Assembly: GCF_022810405.1 (NCBI RefSeq)
Contig: NZ_JALGQE010000022.1
Location: 1 to 64,000 of the forward strand
Direction: 5' to 3'
DNA length: 64,000 nucleotides
From: Rhodococcus sp. ARC_M5
Lineage (GTDB): Bacteria; Actinomycetota; Actinomycetes; Mycobacteriales; Mycobacteriaceae
The notes below the pieces were generated by a model. That model ran no database searches and was not told the DNA's origin. It saw only the letters and a program-made list of their open reading frames with translations. Of the stretch, positions 8,956 through 17,322 are shown piece after piece; position 1 is the stretch's first letter; each line of letters starts with the position of its first letter. Both the position numbers and the translations under genes were made by a program.

Positions 8956-9183
8956 ATGAGTGAAACGAAGTACACCGACGCAGAACGACCCACCTGGGTC
9001 CCGTACTGGCCGAACACGTTGGGACGCCTGTGGCAGGCAATCATCGCAACCGTGGCAGTGGTGGCGGTTTCGATCCATCGTGGCCAGCTCGCAGTGCGCG
9101 GTGACGACCCTTGGCACACTACCGGTCCGATGGTTCTGCTGGCGGTGGTGATCTGCGCTGGGTCGGGCTCCACGACAACGTGA
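8956..9183 (+). CDS. small hypothetical membrane protein
   Basis: A 75-residue open frame from the ATG at 8956, preceded by GGGGGA at a suitable distance. It has two hydrophobic segments (about residues 24-38 and 55-70), separated by a polar hairpin, and would sit in the membrane with both ends on one side. I do not recognise it. It heads the plus-strand run that leads into the secretion-like genes, with 62 bp to the next start. It may be a real small gene or the leader of a decayed one. Confidence 0.4.
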   Translation: MSETKYTDAERPTWVPYWPNTLGRLWQAIIATVAVVAVSIHRGQLAVRGDDPWHTTGPMVLLAVVICAGSGSTTT

Positions 9184-9245
9184 TTCGGTGGGGGATCCCC
9201 GTCCGATTCGTCCGGCGCATCGAGGACGACGTACACGGGAGCGGT

Positions 9246-9818
9246 ATGTCCATTCCGCCCCGGACGGCCAAGCTCTGGTTGATCGTGCTTGCGTCGATCG
9301 CTGTGACGGGGATCGGGGTCGCTCTGGCCAGGAGCGAGATGTTGGCTCCGGTTGGCATGCCGATCGCCGGAAGTGGTGCCGTCGTGCTGCTGGTGACGCT
9401 CGGGTTCCGCAGCAGCGTCGAACTGCGTTTGTTCGCGGACGGATTTGTCAGACGCAGACGGTCGTGCATGTTCTTCTTTCCGCGCACTCACGACATCCTC
9501 GTGCGATGGGACGATGTGGAGCAGTACGAGGCCTCGACGTACCGAACGTCAGAGAAGCGGGGGAGTGGGTTCACCGAGCCCGTACTGTACGTCCGAGCGA
9601 CTGGGCTCGATATCGAGCGTCCCCGCAACCGGCTGGATCAACCGGACCGGATGGCGATTCGCATCCATTTGCTCGCAGCCGAGCCGAATGCAGTTCTGGC
9701 ATTGATGAAGTGGTGCACGGACGGCCCGGTCAACCGGATTCGCATGACCGGCTACGACTCACCCGACCTGCTGGTGCCACCACCGCTTCGTGAGCGACTG
9801 GAACTGTCGCGGTCCTAG
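9246..9818 (+). CDS. membrane protein with C-terminal PH-like domain, paralogue of 11186-12130
   Basis: A protein of 190 residues with two N-terminal membrane helices (about 10-28 and 35-55) and a cytoplasmic domain. The domain resembles the C-terminal half of the protein at 11186-12130: both share the order 'L-x-x-D-G-[IV/FV]', 'W-D-[DG]-[VI]' and '[AE]-PN-[AS]-[VL]-LAL-[ML]-[KQ]-WC', and end in a basic/acidic tail 'LL-x-PP-x-R'. The fold looks like the PH-like domain of bacterial DUF6585/bPH proteins. The start at 9246 follows GGAGCGG. As the second copy of a candidate immunity protein, it may protect against a related effector. Function is inferred only. Confidence 0.6.
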   Translation: MSIPPRTAKLWLIVLASIAVTGIGVALARSEMLAPVGMPIAGSGAVVLLVTLGFRSSVELRLFADGFVRRRRSCMFFFPRTHDILVRWDDVEQYEASTYRTSEKRGSGFTEPVLYVRATGLDIERPRNRLDQPDRMAIRIHLLAAEPNAVLALMKWCTDGPVNRIRMTGYDSPDLLVPPPLRERLELSRS

Positions 9819-9909
9819 CTTCGGCACGGAACCGATCACGGGCTCGCTGCGTCAAACCCGATGACGCCGATTCACCGGGCGTCGATACGGTGCGACTCGG
9901 GGGAGCGTC

Positions 9910-10209
9910 ATGACAGTGAATGTGGATCCATCGATCCTGCGGCAGTTCTCGAATGTGTTGTCGGGAACAGGGGAGGCGATCGCCGAATTGGATACCCTCG
10001 CCCCGTTCCGAGAATCCGAGAATGCGTTGCAGGGTACCGACTTCGATGCGGCATGTGCGTCGGCGGCTGCAGCGGCAGCGGGAGCTGTTGCAGCACTGGC
10101 CGGTCGGGCCGAATGCGTCGCTGACATCGCGCGTGGTGTCGCACAGAACTACGAGATCACCGACGACGAACTCGCCCGCCGCCTCGCTGCGATGGACCAG
10201 CCGAAGTGA
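9910..10209 (+). CDS. EspC/WXG100-like small helical protein
   Basis: A 99-residue protein without a signal peptide. It is helical and alanine-rich, starting 'VNVDPSILRQFSNVLSG' and ending with an acidic tail 'YEITDDELARRLAAMD'. Size, the N-terminal 'V-x-x-x-x-L' pattern and its position directly before a larger WXG-type protein match ESX secretion-associated EspC-like proteins (PF10824 group). No WxG triplet is present. The tail contains Y-x-x-x-D-x, close to the YxxxD/E type VII export signal seen in the family. Its stop overlaps the GTG of the next gene (GTGA), so the two are translationally coupled, as expected for a heterodimer. Confidence 0.7.
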   Translation: MTVNVDPSILRQFSNVLSGTGEAIAELDTLAPFRESENALQGTDFDAACASAAAAAAGAVAALAGRAECVADIARGVAQNYEITDDELARRLAAMDQPK

Positions 10210-11189
10210 CCCCGACGGTGCCGCACGTCGCGGGCTGGGAGCCGGAGTCGATGCGCAAGACGATGATCGAACTGGCCGAGATTGTCGAACGCGTCAACGG
10301 CCAGCGCGCCGGGGTGTTGGAGGAGCAGGACGTGCTGGCCGAGACGTGGACCGGCGAGGCAGCAGCCGCCGCGGCCGAACGAGTGGTGACCGAATGCTCC
10401 CGGATGAGCTCGGTGTGCGGTGAGATCGATTTGCTCGGTGCGGCATTCGTGACCGCAGCAGGAATGGTCGACGCCGCGAAGACGCATCTGCAGGCGCAGG
10501 TGTCGGCGGCGACCACGAGCGGGTTTGCCGTCCGGGCAGACGGTGTGGTCGATCCCGACGGGATGATTGCGCTGATTCCGGACAGCCTGCGCGAAGAGAA
10601 AGTACGCCAGGCCGACGAATTGCGCTCTGCTGCAGCTCAGTTGACCCGGGACATCCAAGATGCTCTGAAACAGGCAGAGCGGGCCGCCCTCGACGCTGCG
10701 CAGCAGTTGGCCGAGCCCACAAAGCTGTTGACCGCGCTTGCGCTCGGCAGCCCTACCGGGAAATTCGTCGAGAACTCGGATGGATCGTTCTCATGGGTGC
10801 CGGACTGGCCGACGACCATAGCGTCGACAGTGATCGGAGGCATGGCCGACGTGACGAGGAGAGCACTCGAATTTCCAGGTGTCGGTTCCGTGGACGACGT
10901 CGCCAGAAACATCGGCCGCGGACTCGGGGCGTTCGGTGGTGTGGCCGGAGCGATCCCCGGATTCGCTCAGAACATCGACGACGGGATGGACCCGACCAAG
11001 GCCGTCATCGTCGAGGCAGCACCCATCGCTGCCGGGGCCGCCACGACATGGGTGTTCGGTGCCATCGGCAGCGTGGCAGGTTCGATCGTTCCGGGACCCG
11101 GCACGGTGGCCGGCGCGGCGATCGGTATTGCTCTCGGAGGTGCCGTCAATTACGGCGTGTCCAAGCTGTTCGAGGCGAAGTGGAAATGA
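10206..11189 (+). CDS. WXG-type protein with glycine-zipper C-terminus, candidate type VII effector
   Basis: A 327-residue protein with a GTG start overlapping the previous stop. Residues 1-110 form a WXG100-like helical hairpin with W48-T-G50. Residues about 130-180 are a charged coiled coil. Residues about 195-327 are hydrophobic and rich in glycine ('GAFGGVAGAIPG', 'GTVAGAAIGIALGGAVNYG'), a glycine zipper as seen in pore-forming LXG/WXG toxins. There is no enzyme domain. The next gene, coupled by ATGA, encodes a multi-helix membrane protein, as for known effector-immunity pairs. Toxin identity is inference; a structural or scaffold role is possible. Confidence 0.65.
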   Translation: MTPTVPHVAGWEPESMRKTMIELAEIVERVNGQRAGVLEEQDVLAETWTGEAAAAAAERVVTECSRMSSVCGEIDLLGAAFVTAAGMVDAAKTHLQAQVSAATTSGFAVRADGVVDPDGMIALIPDSLREEKVRQADELRSAAAQLTRDIQDALKQAERAALDAAQQLAEPTKLLTALALGSPTGKFVENSDGSFSWVPDWPTTIASTVIGGMADVTRRALEFPGVGSVDDVARNIGRGLGAFGGVAGAIPGFAQNIDDGMDPTKAVIVEAAPIAAGAATTWVFGAIGSVAGSIVPGPGTVAGAAIGIALGGAVNYGVSKLFEAKWK

Positions 11190-12130
11190 GCCGAGACGAA
11201 GACAACCACGCCATCTCGAAGCACGCCGTCTGTTCGCTGCGTAAAAGCCTTGTAGGGCAGCAGAAACCATTGTGGGTCCGAACCTGGCGCAGTGTGCATG
11301 TCGGGTGGCTCATAGCGTTCGTCGGTCTCGCTGGGGCATCCGTAGCGATTCTTGTGACCCCCGTCCTTCTGCTCGAGCCCCTTCCCCCGGATGTGCTCAT
11401 GGGCGTGTTGTGGCTCGCGTTTCTGGTGATCGTGGCACTCGGACAGTCTGTGGTGATGTCCGGCGTAGGGTCTGCGCGGCTGTCGCGTTTCGTGCGACCG
11501 ATCGAGGTGGCTGCGGCGGGACGTGGTTTGTCCGTGCCCGGGCGGGGAGACTTCCTGATCCGGAGCTTCATCTTCGCCTTCGCGGTTCTGCTCGGCTTTT
11601 CGTACTTCTACTGGAGGGACGACGAACCTGGACGTCGCCAGTTCAGGGCAGAGATCTCGACGCTCGTCGGAGCCCCGGTGGGCCTTCTGTGGTTCGTTCT
11701 GGGATTCGTCATCGTCAACCGGACGAGAATTTCACTGCATCCCGACGGCATAGTGCAGGAGATCTATCGACGTCGGGCATGGAAGGTGACGAGCGACGTC
11801 ACGGTTGTTCCGTGGGACGGGATTGTCGGCCTGCAGCCACAGACACATCCGAATCCGGCGGTGCCCCATCCGCATCTGTACCCCACCGTCCGCGTTGTAT
11901 ATCGCGAAGCCGACAGTGAATTGGATCAGGAACTGACGCTGATGGTGTGCGAGAAAAAGGTCGAGCCCAATTCGTTGCTTGCTCTGTTGCAATGGTGTCG
12001 CGACAATCCATGGGCGCGCGAACAGCTTGCTCACGACGACGCACGAGAATTGCTTCGCCCGCCCCGGTTCCTCGATCGCATCGAAGCAGACCGAGCGGCA
12101 TCGATGTCGGGTCGACGGGACGTCCAGTGA
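11186..12130 (+). CDS. four-helix membrane protein with PH-like domain, candidate immunity protein
   Basis: A 314-residue membrane protein. Helices are predicted near residues 30-52, 58-78, 110-127 and 140-160; the rest (about 160-300) is a soluble domain like that of the shorter protein at 9246-9818 ('LHPDGIVQEIYRR', 'PWDGIVGLQP', 'LLALLQWCRDN'). Its ATG overlaps the stop of the glycine-zipper protein (ATGA), so it is made in step with it. Immunity to a membrane-active effector is the simplest context-based guess; known immunity proteins of pore-forming LXG toxins are polytopic. The evidence is positional, not by family. Confidence 0.65.
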   Translation: MSRDEDNHAISKHAVCSLRKSLVGQQKPLWVRTWRSVHVGWLIAFVGLAGASVAILVTPVLLLEPLPPDVLMGVLWLAFLVIVALGQSVVMSGVGSARLSRFVRPIEVAAAGRGLSVPGRGDFLIRSFIFAFAVLLGFSYFYWRDDEPGRRQFRAEISTLVGAPVGLLWFVLGFVIVNRTRISLHPDGIVQEIYRRRAWKVTSDVTVVPWDGIVGLQPQTHPNPAVPHPHLYPTVRVVYREADSELDQELTLMVCEKKVEPNSLLALLQWCRDNPWAREQLAHDDARELLRPPRFLDRIEADRAASMSGRRDVQ

Positions 12131-12657
12131 CTACTCGGGAACATTCGATGCAGAGCTTCTTGCAGCAGCAGGGTGTCGAGCTTGTTCCGGTACATCTGGA
12201 CGAGTGCAGCAGATTCGGTCTCGAACTGCCGACGATGCCGGGCTGGGACGTGGTTCCCGAGCACCTGTTCCCGCATGCCACCGCGGTGCTGTGTTCGCCG
12301 GCGGACGCCGTCGACGGGTTCGTGCCGAATGCTCTGGCGCTGGTGGGGAAATTGACGCGATCGGTGGACCCGGTGTCGTTGCTGGAGTGCGGGTTCGGAG
12401 ATTCATGGACGTTGCCGGGTTGGGTCGAGGTCAGCCGCGATCGAGCATCGCTGCGCGGGCTACCGTCCGTCGCGATCGCCGGTCGGTACGACTGGGATGG
12501 GCATCTGCTCTTCGCGCGGACCCGCTACGTGGTTGTCCACCACATCGTCGATCAGTACCTCGTGCAGCTGACGGTCACTCTGCCCGATCCGAGCAGGACC
12601 CGATTGGGTTGGGCAGCAGACGAGTTCGTCGACGAGGTACGTATCGGTCGACGCTAG
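12127..12657 (+). CDS. LpqN/LpqT-like protein, no signal peptide
   Basis: A 176-residue protein matching the LpqN/LpqT family pattern: 'MPGWDVVPEHLFPHATAV', then 'PNALALVGKLT', 'LPGWVEVSRDRASLRG' and 'YLVQLTVTLPD'. Mycobacterial LpqN is a lipoprotein, but this copy lacks any signal or lipobox, so it is probably cytoplasmic. The GTG at 12127 overlaps the previous stop (GTGA), matching the coupling of all junctions in this operon; an ATG at 12148 is the alternative. The fold belongs to the Mog1/PsbP-like group, which includes effector chaperones, so a chaperone for the upstream protein is possible but unproven. Its stop overlaps that of the convergent MmgE/PrpD gene by 3 bp. Confidence 0.7.
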   Translation: MTTREHSMQSFLQQQGVELVPVHLDECSRFGLELPTMPGWDVVPEHLFPHATAVLCSPADAVDGFVPNALALVGKLTRSVDPVSLLECGFGDSWTLPGWVEVSRDRASLRGLPSVAIAGRYDWDGHLLFARTRYVVVHHIVDQYLVQLTVTLPDPSRTRLGWAADEFVDEVRIGRR

Positions 12658-13985
12658 CGAATCGGTAGTGCCCGCAACAGCGCTGCAACGTCCTCGGTAT
12701 CGCCGAGGGAGTCGACGATGTCCTCGATGACTGCGGTATCGGATTCGCCGACCAAGCGAGCGATCTTGGCGCGCACCGCACTGAAATTCATCGGGAAATG
12801 GTCGATGTCGCCCACCGGATTGGGGGCGGTCGCAGAAAGTGTGGTTCCGTCCCGAAATTCGATCGTCACTTCGGCGGCTCGGCGCTCCGGTAGCAGCGCG
12901 TCGAGCTCGGTCGATGTCGTGACGTCGACACGGTCGCTCAACGATTCGGCCGCGGAGAAGCCGGCACCTCGGGGATCCAGAGAATCGACGTCTATCTCGT
13001 CGGAAACCAAGGCAGCTGCCACCACGAACGGCAGCGAGAACATCGCACCCAGCCTGCTGGAGGGGTGCCGGCGAAACAGCGGTTCCGCCAGCGAATGTGT
13101 CCGTACCCGTACATGTTCGACGTCCTCTGCTGACCAGTCCGCACTCGCGCGCAGGCTCTGTACGGCGTCCACCGCGGCGTGCGTGTACGAGCAGCTGGCG
13201 TGTTGCTTCGTGTAGCCCTCCAACGTGAGCCAACGATCGCCGAGGTCCTCGGTCAGTCGGGCGGTGTTCAGCGTCCCTACCAGTGCGCCCAGGGTGTGTT
13301 CGATAGCCCCCGAGTTGTGCACTACCCCTGATCGAGCCAGCCTGGCCGCGTTCACGCCCGCGCGCGCGGCACCGCCGATCCACAGGTTTCGTGAGAAGTT
13401 TCCGTCGAGGACGACTGCCCATGGTGCCACTTGAACCAGCGCAGACGACGAGTCGATCGCCGCCGCGACCTCGTTCGCATCGGCGCCGCGAAGCAATGTC
13501 GCTGCCGTGGCAGCACCGGTAGCACCCCAGTGCCCATGGGTGTGCCAGGAACTGTGGCGGGTCAGTGCCCAGCCGAATCGGGCAGCAACCTCGTAGCCCG
13601 CCACGACGGCCGCCAAGAACTTCGAACCCGGGATCGGCGTCGGTGCCAGCCTGGCCGCAGCGATCGCCGCTGGAAGCACATGTGCGGCGGGATGTCCGGC
13701 GGCGTACTTGTTGCCCTCGTCCAGCTCGAGGCAACACGATGCGATGGCGTCGAGTTCGGCCGCCGTGTCGATGGTGGTGCCGACGCTTCCGCCTATCGGG
13801 TACGTCGATCCGGGCTCCGCATCCCACTCACGACGCACCGCGACCATCTCGGCGGTGCGGGAACCGGCGAGGGTGACACCCAGCAGATCGAACAGAATCA
13901 ACCGAATCCGGTCGTCGAGCGGTGCGGGCAGGGGCGCACTTGTGAGTTCGACCATCACTGTGGCCAAGGCGTCCACCGCAGGCAT
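12654..13985 (-). CDS. MmgE/PrpD family protein (first copy)
   Basis: A 443-residue protein of the 2-methylcitrate dehydratase/iron-independent aconitase-like family, with 'LILFDLLGVTLAG' at the N-terminus, 'LDEGNKYAAGHPAAHVLPAA' (PrpD active-site region), 'HTHGHWGATGAA' and 'KQHASCSYTHAAVDA'. Family enzymes hydrate or dehydrate small di- or tricarboxylates; some are decarboxylases. The frame has ATGs at 14057, 14021 and 13985. I prefer 13985 because a 17-bp palindrome related to the IclR-type sites (13988-14004) lies just in front of it; 14021 remains possible. It is transcribed away from the cyclase gene. Confidence 0.85.
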   Translation of the reverse strand: MPAVDALATVMVELTSAPLPAPLDDRIRLILFDLLGVTLAGSRTAEMVAVRREWDAEPGSTYPIGGSVGTTIDTAAELDAIASCCLELDEGNKYAAGHPAAHVLPAAIAAARLAPTPIPGSKFLAAVVAGYEVAARFGWALTRHSSWHTHGHWGATGAATAATLLRGADANEVAAAIDSSSALVQVAPWAVVLDGNFSRNLWIGGAARAGVNAARLARSGVVHNSGAIEHTLGALVGTLNTARLTEDLGDRWLTLEGYTKQHASCSYTHAAVDAVQSLRASADWSAEDVEHVRVRTHSLAEPLFRRHPSSRLGAMFSLPFVVAAALVSDEIDVDSLDPRGAGFSAAESLSDRVDVTTSTELDALLPERRAAEVTIEFRDGTTLSATAPNPVGDIDHFPMNFSAVRAKIARLVGESDTAVIEDIVDSLGDTEDVAALLRALPIR

Positions 13986-13987
13986 AT

Positions 13988-14004
13988 GTTCCGTTGAGCG
14001 AAAC
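13988..14004. promoter_or_regulatory. candidate IclR operator, site A
   Basis: The 17-mer GTTCCG-N5-CGAAAC sits directly before the chosen start of the first MmgE/PrpD gene. Read on the minus strand it matches sites C and D at the distant end of the cluster (G-x-T-x-CGC-x-CA-x-CGGAAC). Confidence 0.55.
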
Positions 14005-14129
14005 GCTGAAGAACCGTTCATCCGTGGACTGTAGAAGGCCGAAAAAGAAAGAGTCAATGATCGAGACGTACGACTAGGGGACTGCTACGCTCGGCTTGCC
14101 GCTGGAACGGCTTCTTGCGGGCCGTAAGC

Positions 14130-14146
14130 GTTTCGGCTAGCGAAAC
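14130..14146. promoter_or_regulatory. candidate IclR operator, site B
   Basis: A perfect inverted repeat GTTTCG-N5-CGAAAC lies 54 bp before the cyclase start and between the divergent MmgE/PrpD and cyclase genes. The half-sites and 5-bp spacing match sites A and C. Confidence 0.6.
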
Positions 14147-14200
14147 AATATTTACGCTGGTGCGAGTTGCGCGCGCAGCGTCTAACGAGGAGAAGAAGCA

Positions 14201-15013
14201 ATGTCCGATCCACTTCTTCGTGCCGTCCAGGGGGGCGTGCATGCAGTCGATCTCGGTAGGCAGCTCAGGGTCGGCATGCCGCAGTCGCCGAATCATCCGC
14301 AGTTCTGGCACACGTTGCCGCGCCGGCACGGTGATATGACACGTGCGGATGGCGGCAGCGCCGCGAACGACATGATCACCACCGGAACACATGTGGGCAC
14401 CCATATCGACGCCCTTGCTCACGTCAGCCAGGACGGAAAGTTGCACGGCGGGGCCGATGCCGGTCAGTCGTGCCTGGGCGGCAAATACGTCGAACACGGC
14501 GTACACACCATCGAACCCATGATCCGCCGTGGTGTGCTGCTCGACATCCCGAGACTCCTCGGTGTCGGTCGTTGCGAGGGTGGATACGAGATCACCGTCG
14601 ACGATCTGCAATCGGCCTGCGCTGCAGAGAAAATCGAGATCGAACGAGGCGATGTCGTGTTGATCCGCAGCGGCTGGGGGCAGTTGTTCGCTGAGGGGCT
14701 GCCCTACGTCGGTGGTCCGTCCGGAGTTCCTGGGGTCGGAGAAGCGGGCGCGCAGTGGCTGGCGGACAAGGGTGTCCACGCTGCGGGTGCGGACACGATC
14801 GCGTTCGAGCGGCTCGCCCCCGGTGGCGGACATGCGCTGCTACCCGCGCACCGAGTTCTGCTGGTGGAGAGCGGGATCTACATCATCGAAGCGCTGGACC
14901 TCGAAGAGCTCTCCCAGCAGGAATTGTTCGAGTTCACGTTCGTTCTCGTTCCGCTCAACATCTTCGGTGCAACGGGTTCGCCGGTCCGGCCGCTGGCGGT
15001 GACGTCCGCATGA
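14201..15013 (+). CDS. cyclase family protein (kynurenine formamidase/isatin hydrolase fold)
   Basis: A 270-residue metal-dependent hydrolase of the Cyclase superfamily (PF04199). The metal motif HxGTHxDxxxH is intact: H64, H68, D70 and H74. 'GDVVLIRSGWG' and 'RVLLVESGIYIIEALDLEEL' are further family marks. Characterised members open cyclic amides (isatin hydrolase) or cleave N-formyl amides (kynurenine formamidase). A GAGGAG site is eight bases from the ATG. The stop overlaps the next ATG (ATGA), linking it to the second MmgE/PrpD. In context it is likely a hydrolase of the pathway served by the cluster. Confidence 0.88.
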   Translation: MSDPLLRAVQGGVHAVDLGRQLRVGMPQSPNHPQFWHTLPRRHGDMTRADGGSAANDMITTGTHVGTHIDALAHVSQDGKLHGGADAGQSCLGGKYVEHGVHTIEPMIRRGVLLDIPRLLGVGRCEGGYEITVDDLQSACAAEKIEIERGDVVLIRSGWGQLFAEGLPYVGGPSGVPGVGEAGAQWLADKGVHAAGADTIAFERLAPGGGHALLPAHRVLLVESGIYIIEALDLEELSQQELFEFTFVLVPLNIFGATGSPVRPLAVTSA

Positions 15014-16437
15014 CCGAACGCACACTCGCGCAGCACCTGGCGCATTTCGCCGCAACCACCCGCTATCCGGATCTGCCCGACGCCGTGGTCGCATCCGTGG
15101 GGATGCGGGTGCTCGATACGCTCGGGATCGCGGTGGCGGCCACCGACCTGGAGACGAGCAAGGCCGCGACCGCATGGGCCCGTGAACAAGGCGGGGCAGC
15201 AACGGCATCCGCGATCGGCCTCGACATTGCCCTTCCTCCCGCGTTGGCCGCGTTCGTCAACGGAGTGCTCGCACACTCACTGGACTTCGACGACACACAT
15301 CTCCCGTCGATCCTGCACCCGAGCGCCAGTGTCGTGCCCGCGGCTCTCGCAGCCGCTCAGGAGCATGGAGCCGACGGCCGAGAGCTCGTGCGCGGCATCG
15401 CCATCGGCCTCGAAGTCTGTGTGCGCATCGGTATGGCGGGATTCGACCCGGCCACCAAGAACTCGGTGTTCTTCGAGCACGGTCAGCACGCGACGTCCAT
15501 CTGCGGTGCGATGGGAAGCGCCGTGGCCGCCGCTGTCATCGGTGGTGCGTCCGAGGAGCAGATCGTCGACACGATGGGTATTGCCGCGTCGATGGCGTCG
15601 GGCATCATCGAGGCCAACCGCACCGGAGGCACCGTCAAGCGCATGCACTGCGGTTGGGCGGCGCACTCCGCGCTCTCCGCGGCAGGGCTTGCGCGACACG
15701 GGATCACGGGGCCGCCGACGGTCCTCGAAGGACGGTTCGGCTTCTTCCAGGCCTGGCTGCACGAGCCTGGCCGAGCCAACGAGATTCTGGACGGACTCGG
15801 CACCGAGTGGGCCGTTCCCGGAATCTTCTTCAAGCCGTATCCCGCCAATCACTTCACCCATGCCGCAATCGACGCAGGAGCAGCCCTGCGGGCGAGGGGA
15901 GTCCGGCCGGAGCAGATCGAGAAGCTCGAGCTCGGGGTGCCCGCGGCAAATCTGCGGACCATCGGCGAACCCATCGATGTCAAACGCACGCCCGAGACCG
16001 GTTACATGGCGCAGTTCAGCGGCCCGTACGCCGTGGTCGTCGGCCTGCTGGGTGGGGGCGGACTCGGTGCGGCACTGGAGGACTACACCGACGAGTTGGC
16101 GAAGTCGGCGGATCGACGGGCCCTGATGGCCAAGGTCGACGTCGTACCGGATCCGAAGTGCGACGCCATCTTCCCGCATCAGTTCCCAGCGGTGCTGACC
16201 GCAACACTGAGCGACGGAACAGTGCTGGTCGAAGAGGTACTCACCACGCGTGGCGGACCCGAACGATCACTGTCCTTCGACGAGGTCTCGACCAAGTTCA
16301 CCAGCAACGCACGGCCGTTCCTCACCGAAGTCGAGCTGAAGGAACTTGCCGGTCGATGCGATCGACTCGGAGACCTGACCGACATCGGAGCACTGCTTGC
16401 GCCGTTGACCGATCTGAAATCGACCACGCAGCAATAG
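15010..16437 (+). CDS. MmgE/PrpD family protein (second copy)
   Basis: A 475-residue member of the MmgE/PrpD family, distinct from the first copy: N-terminal 'VGMRVLDTLGIAVAAT', then 'VNGVLAHSLDFDDTHLPSILHPSASVVPAA' read as the family signature with the D-D-T-H motif, 'KRMHCGWAAHSALSAA' and 'KPYPANHFTHAAIDA'. It has the DDTHxxxxxHPSxxVxPA active-site block that the first copy carries only in altered form (L-D-E-G-N-K-Y). It is translationally coupled to the cyclase gene. The probable reaction is hydration/dehydration of a carboxylic acid intermediate. Confidence 0.88.
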   Translation: MTERTLAQHLAHFAATTRYPDLPDAVVASVGMRVLDTLGIAVAATDLETSKAATAWAREQGGAATASAIGLDIALPPALAAFVNGVLAHSLDFDDTHLPSILHPSASVVPAALAAAQEHGADGRELVRGIAIGLEVCVRIGMAGFDPATKNSVFFEHGQHATSICGAMGSAVAAAVIGGASEEQIVDTMGIAASMASGIIEANRTGGTVKRMHCGWAAHSALSAAGLARHGITGPPTVLEGRFGFFQAWLHEPGRANEILDGLGTEWAVPGIFFKPYPANHFTHAAIDAGAALRARGVRPEQIEKLELGVPAANLRTIGEPIDVKRTPETGYMAQFSGPYAVVVGLLGGGGLGAALEDYTDELAKSADRRALMAKVDVVPDPKCDAIFPHQFPAVLTATLSDGTVLVEEVLTTRGGPERSLSFDEVSTKFTSNARPFLTEVELKELAGRCDRLGDLTDIGALLAPLTDLKSTTQQ

Positions 16438-16443
16438 GACAGT

Positions 16444-16479
16444 CCTCGGGCATCGTCACTCGTGTGGCGGTGCCCGAGG
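16444..16479. terminator. bidirectional terminator hairpin
   Basis: Inverted repeat CCTCGGGCA (16444-16452) and TGCCCGAGG (16471-16479) lies between the convergent MmgE/PrpD and CitE-like genes. Confidence 0.6.
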
Positions 16480-16494
16480 CATAGTTCGACCAGT

Positions 16495-17322
16495 TCAGGC
16501 CCGTCCGAGAATCTCCCGCGCGCCCCGGACCACTGCCTCGTCGACGAACCGTCCGTTGTCGTCGACGGTCGGTCCGCCCTGCGAATCCGCGTAGAGCTGT
16601 ACCAGTCGACGTGCTGTATCGACATCGTCCACCGACGGCGTGAGCGCTGCATTGATGATCGGAACCTGACGGGGGTGCAACGCAGTCCGGGCTCGGAATC
16701 CCATCTGCACGAAACGTTCTGTGGTGCCGACGAAACCGTCCAGGTCCCGAAAATCGGTGGACGTCGGTGCAATAGGTGCCGCCAGTCCCGCAGCAGCACA
16801 ATCGATCACGACGTTCAGGCGAACAGCGTCGATCATCGGCTCGGTGGCCGCCGAACGGGTGATCCGTAGATCGGCGAGCAGGTCGACCTCACCGATCCCG
16901 AAGGTTCGTACTCTGTTGCATCGAGCCATTTCCGGCAGGGCGCGCAGCGAGTGCGCGGTCTCGATGAGGCCGATGAGTTCGACCTCGCCCAGATTGTGCT
17001 GGGTGAGCAATCGGTCTGCACGCGTGAGTGACTCGACCGAACACTTCGCCACCATGATGCCGGTGACTCCGCCCTCGGCGACGGCCTCGAGGTCTTGCAT
17101 CATGAATTCGGGGGTGACGCGGATCCAGATCTGGGTATCGGTCGACGGCTCCGAGGCCAACCATCGCGTGAGGGCGGCACGCGCCCGGTCCTTCTCCGGC
17201 AGTGGAACCGCATCCTCCAGGTCGATGATCACAGCGTCGGCGGCACCGCCCGCGGCCTTGTCGAACAATTCGGGCTTGTTCGCCGGTACGTAGAGGAACG
17301 ACCGGGCGGAGGTGGGGTTCAT
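16495..17322 (-). CDS. HpcH/HpaI-family CitE-like lyase
   Basis: A 275-residue TIM-barrel protein of the citrate lyase beta/malyl-CoA lyase family. Landmarks are 'RSFLYVPANKPELFDKA', the metal motif D34-L-E36-D37, R68 ('IWIRV'), E121 ('GLIETAHSL') and 'FGIGEVDLLADL'. Such enzymes split (3S)-malyl-, citramalyl- or related 3-hydroxyacyl-CoA thioesters to acetyl-CoA or a homologue and a 2-oxoacid. With a CoA-transferase at 26483 the combination would activate and cleave a hydroxyacid. It overlaps the iclR gene (ATGA, 17319-17322) and follows it in the transcript. Confidence 0.88.
   Translation of the reverse strand: MNPTSARSFLYVPANKPELFDKAAGGAADAVIIDLEDAVPLPEKDRARAALTRWLASEPSTDTQIWIRVTPEFMMQDLEAVAEGGVTGIMVAKCSVESLTRADRLLTQHNLGEVELIGLIETAHSLRALPEMARCNRVRTFGIGEVDLLADLRITRSAATEPMIDAVRLNVVIDCAAAGLAAPIAPTSTDFRDLDGFVGTTERFVQMGFRARTALHPRQVPIINAALTPSVDDVDTARRLVQLYADSQGGPTVDDNGRFVDEAVVRGAREILGRA

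Noticed and set aside
12460-13827. 455-codon minus-strand frame within the MmgE/PrpD gene
   Set aside because: It is out of frame with the recognisable MmgE/PrpD protein on the same strand.
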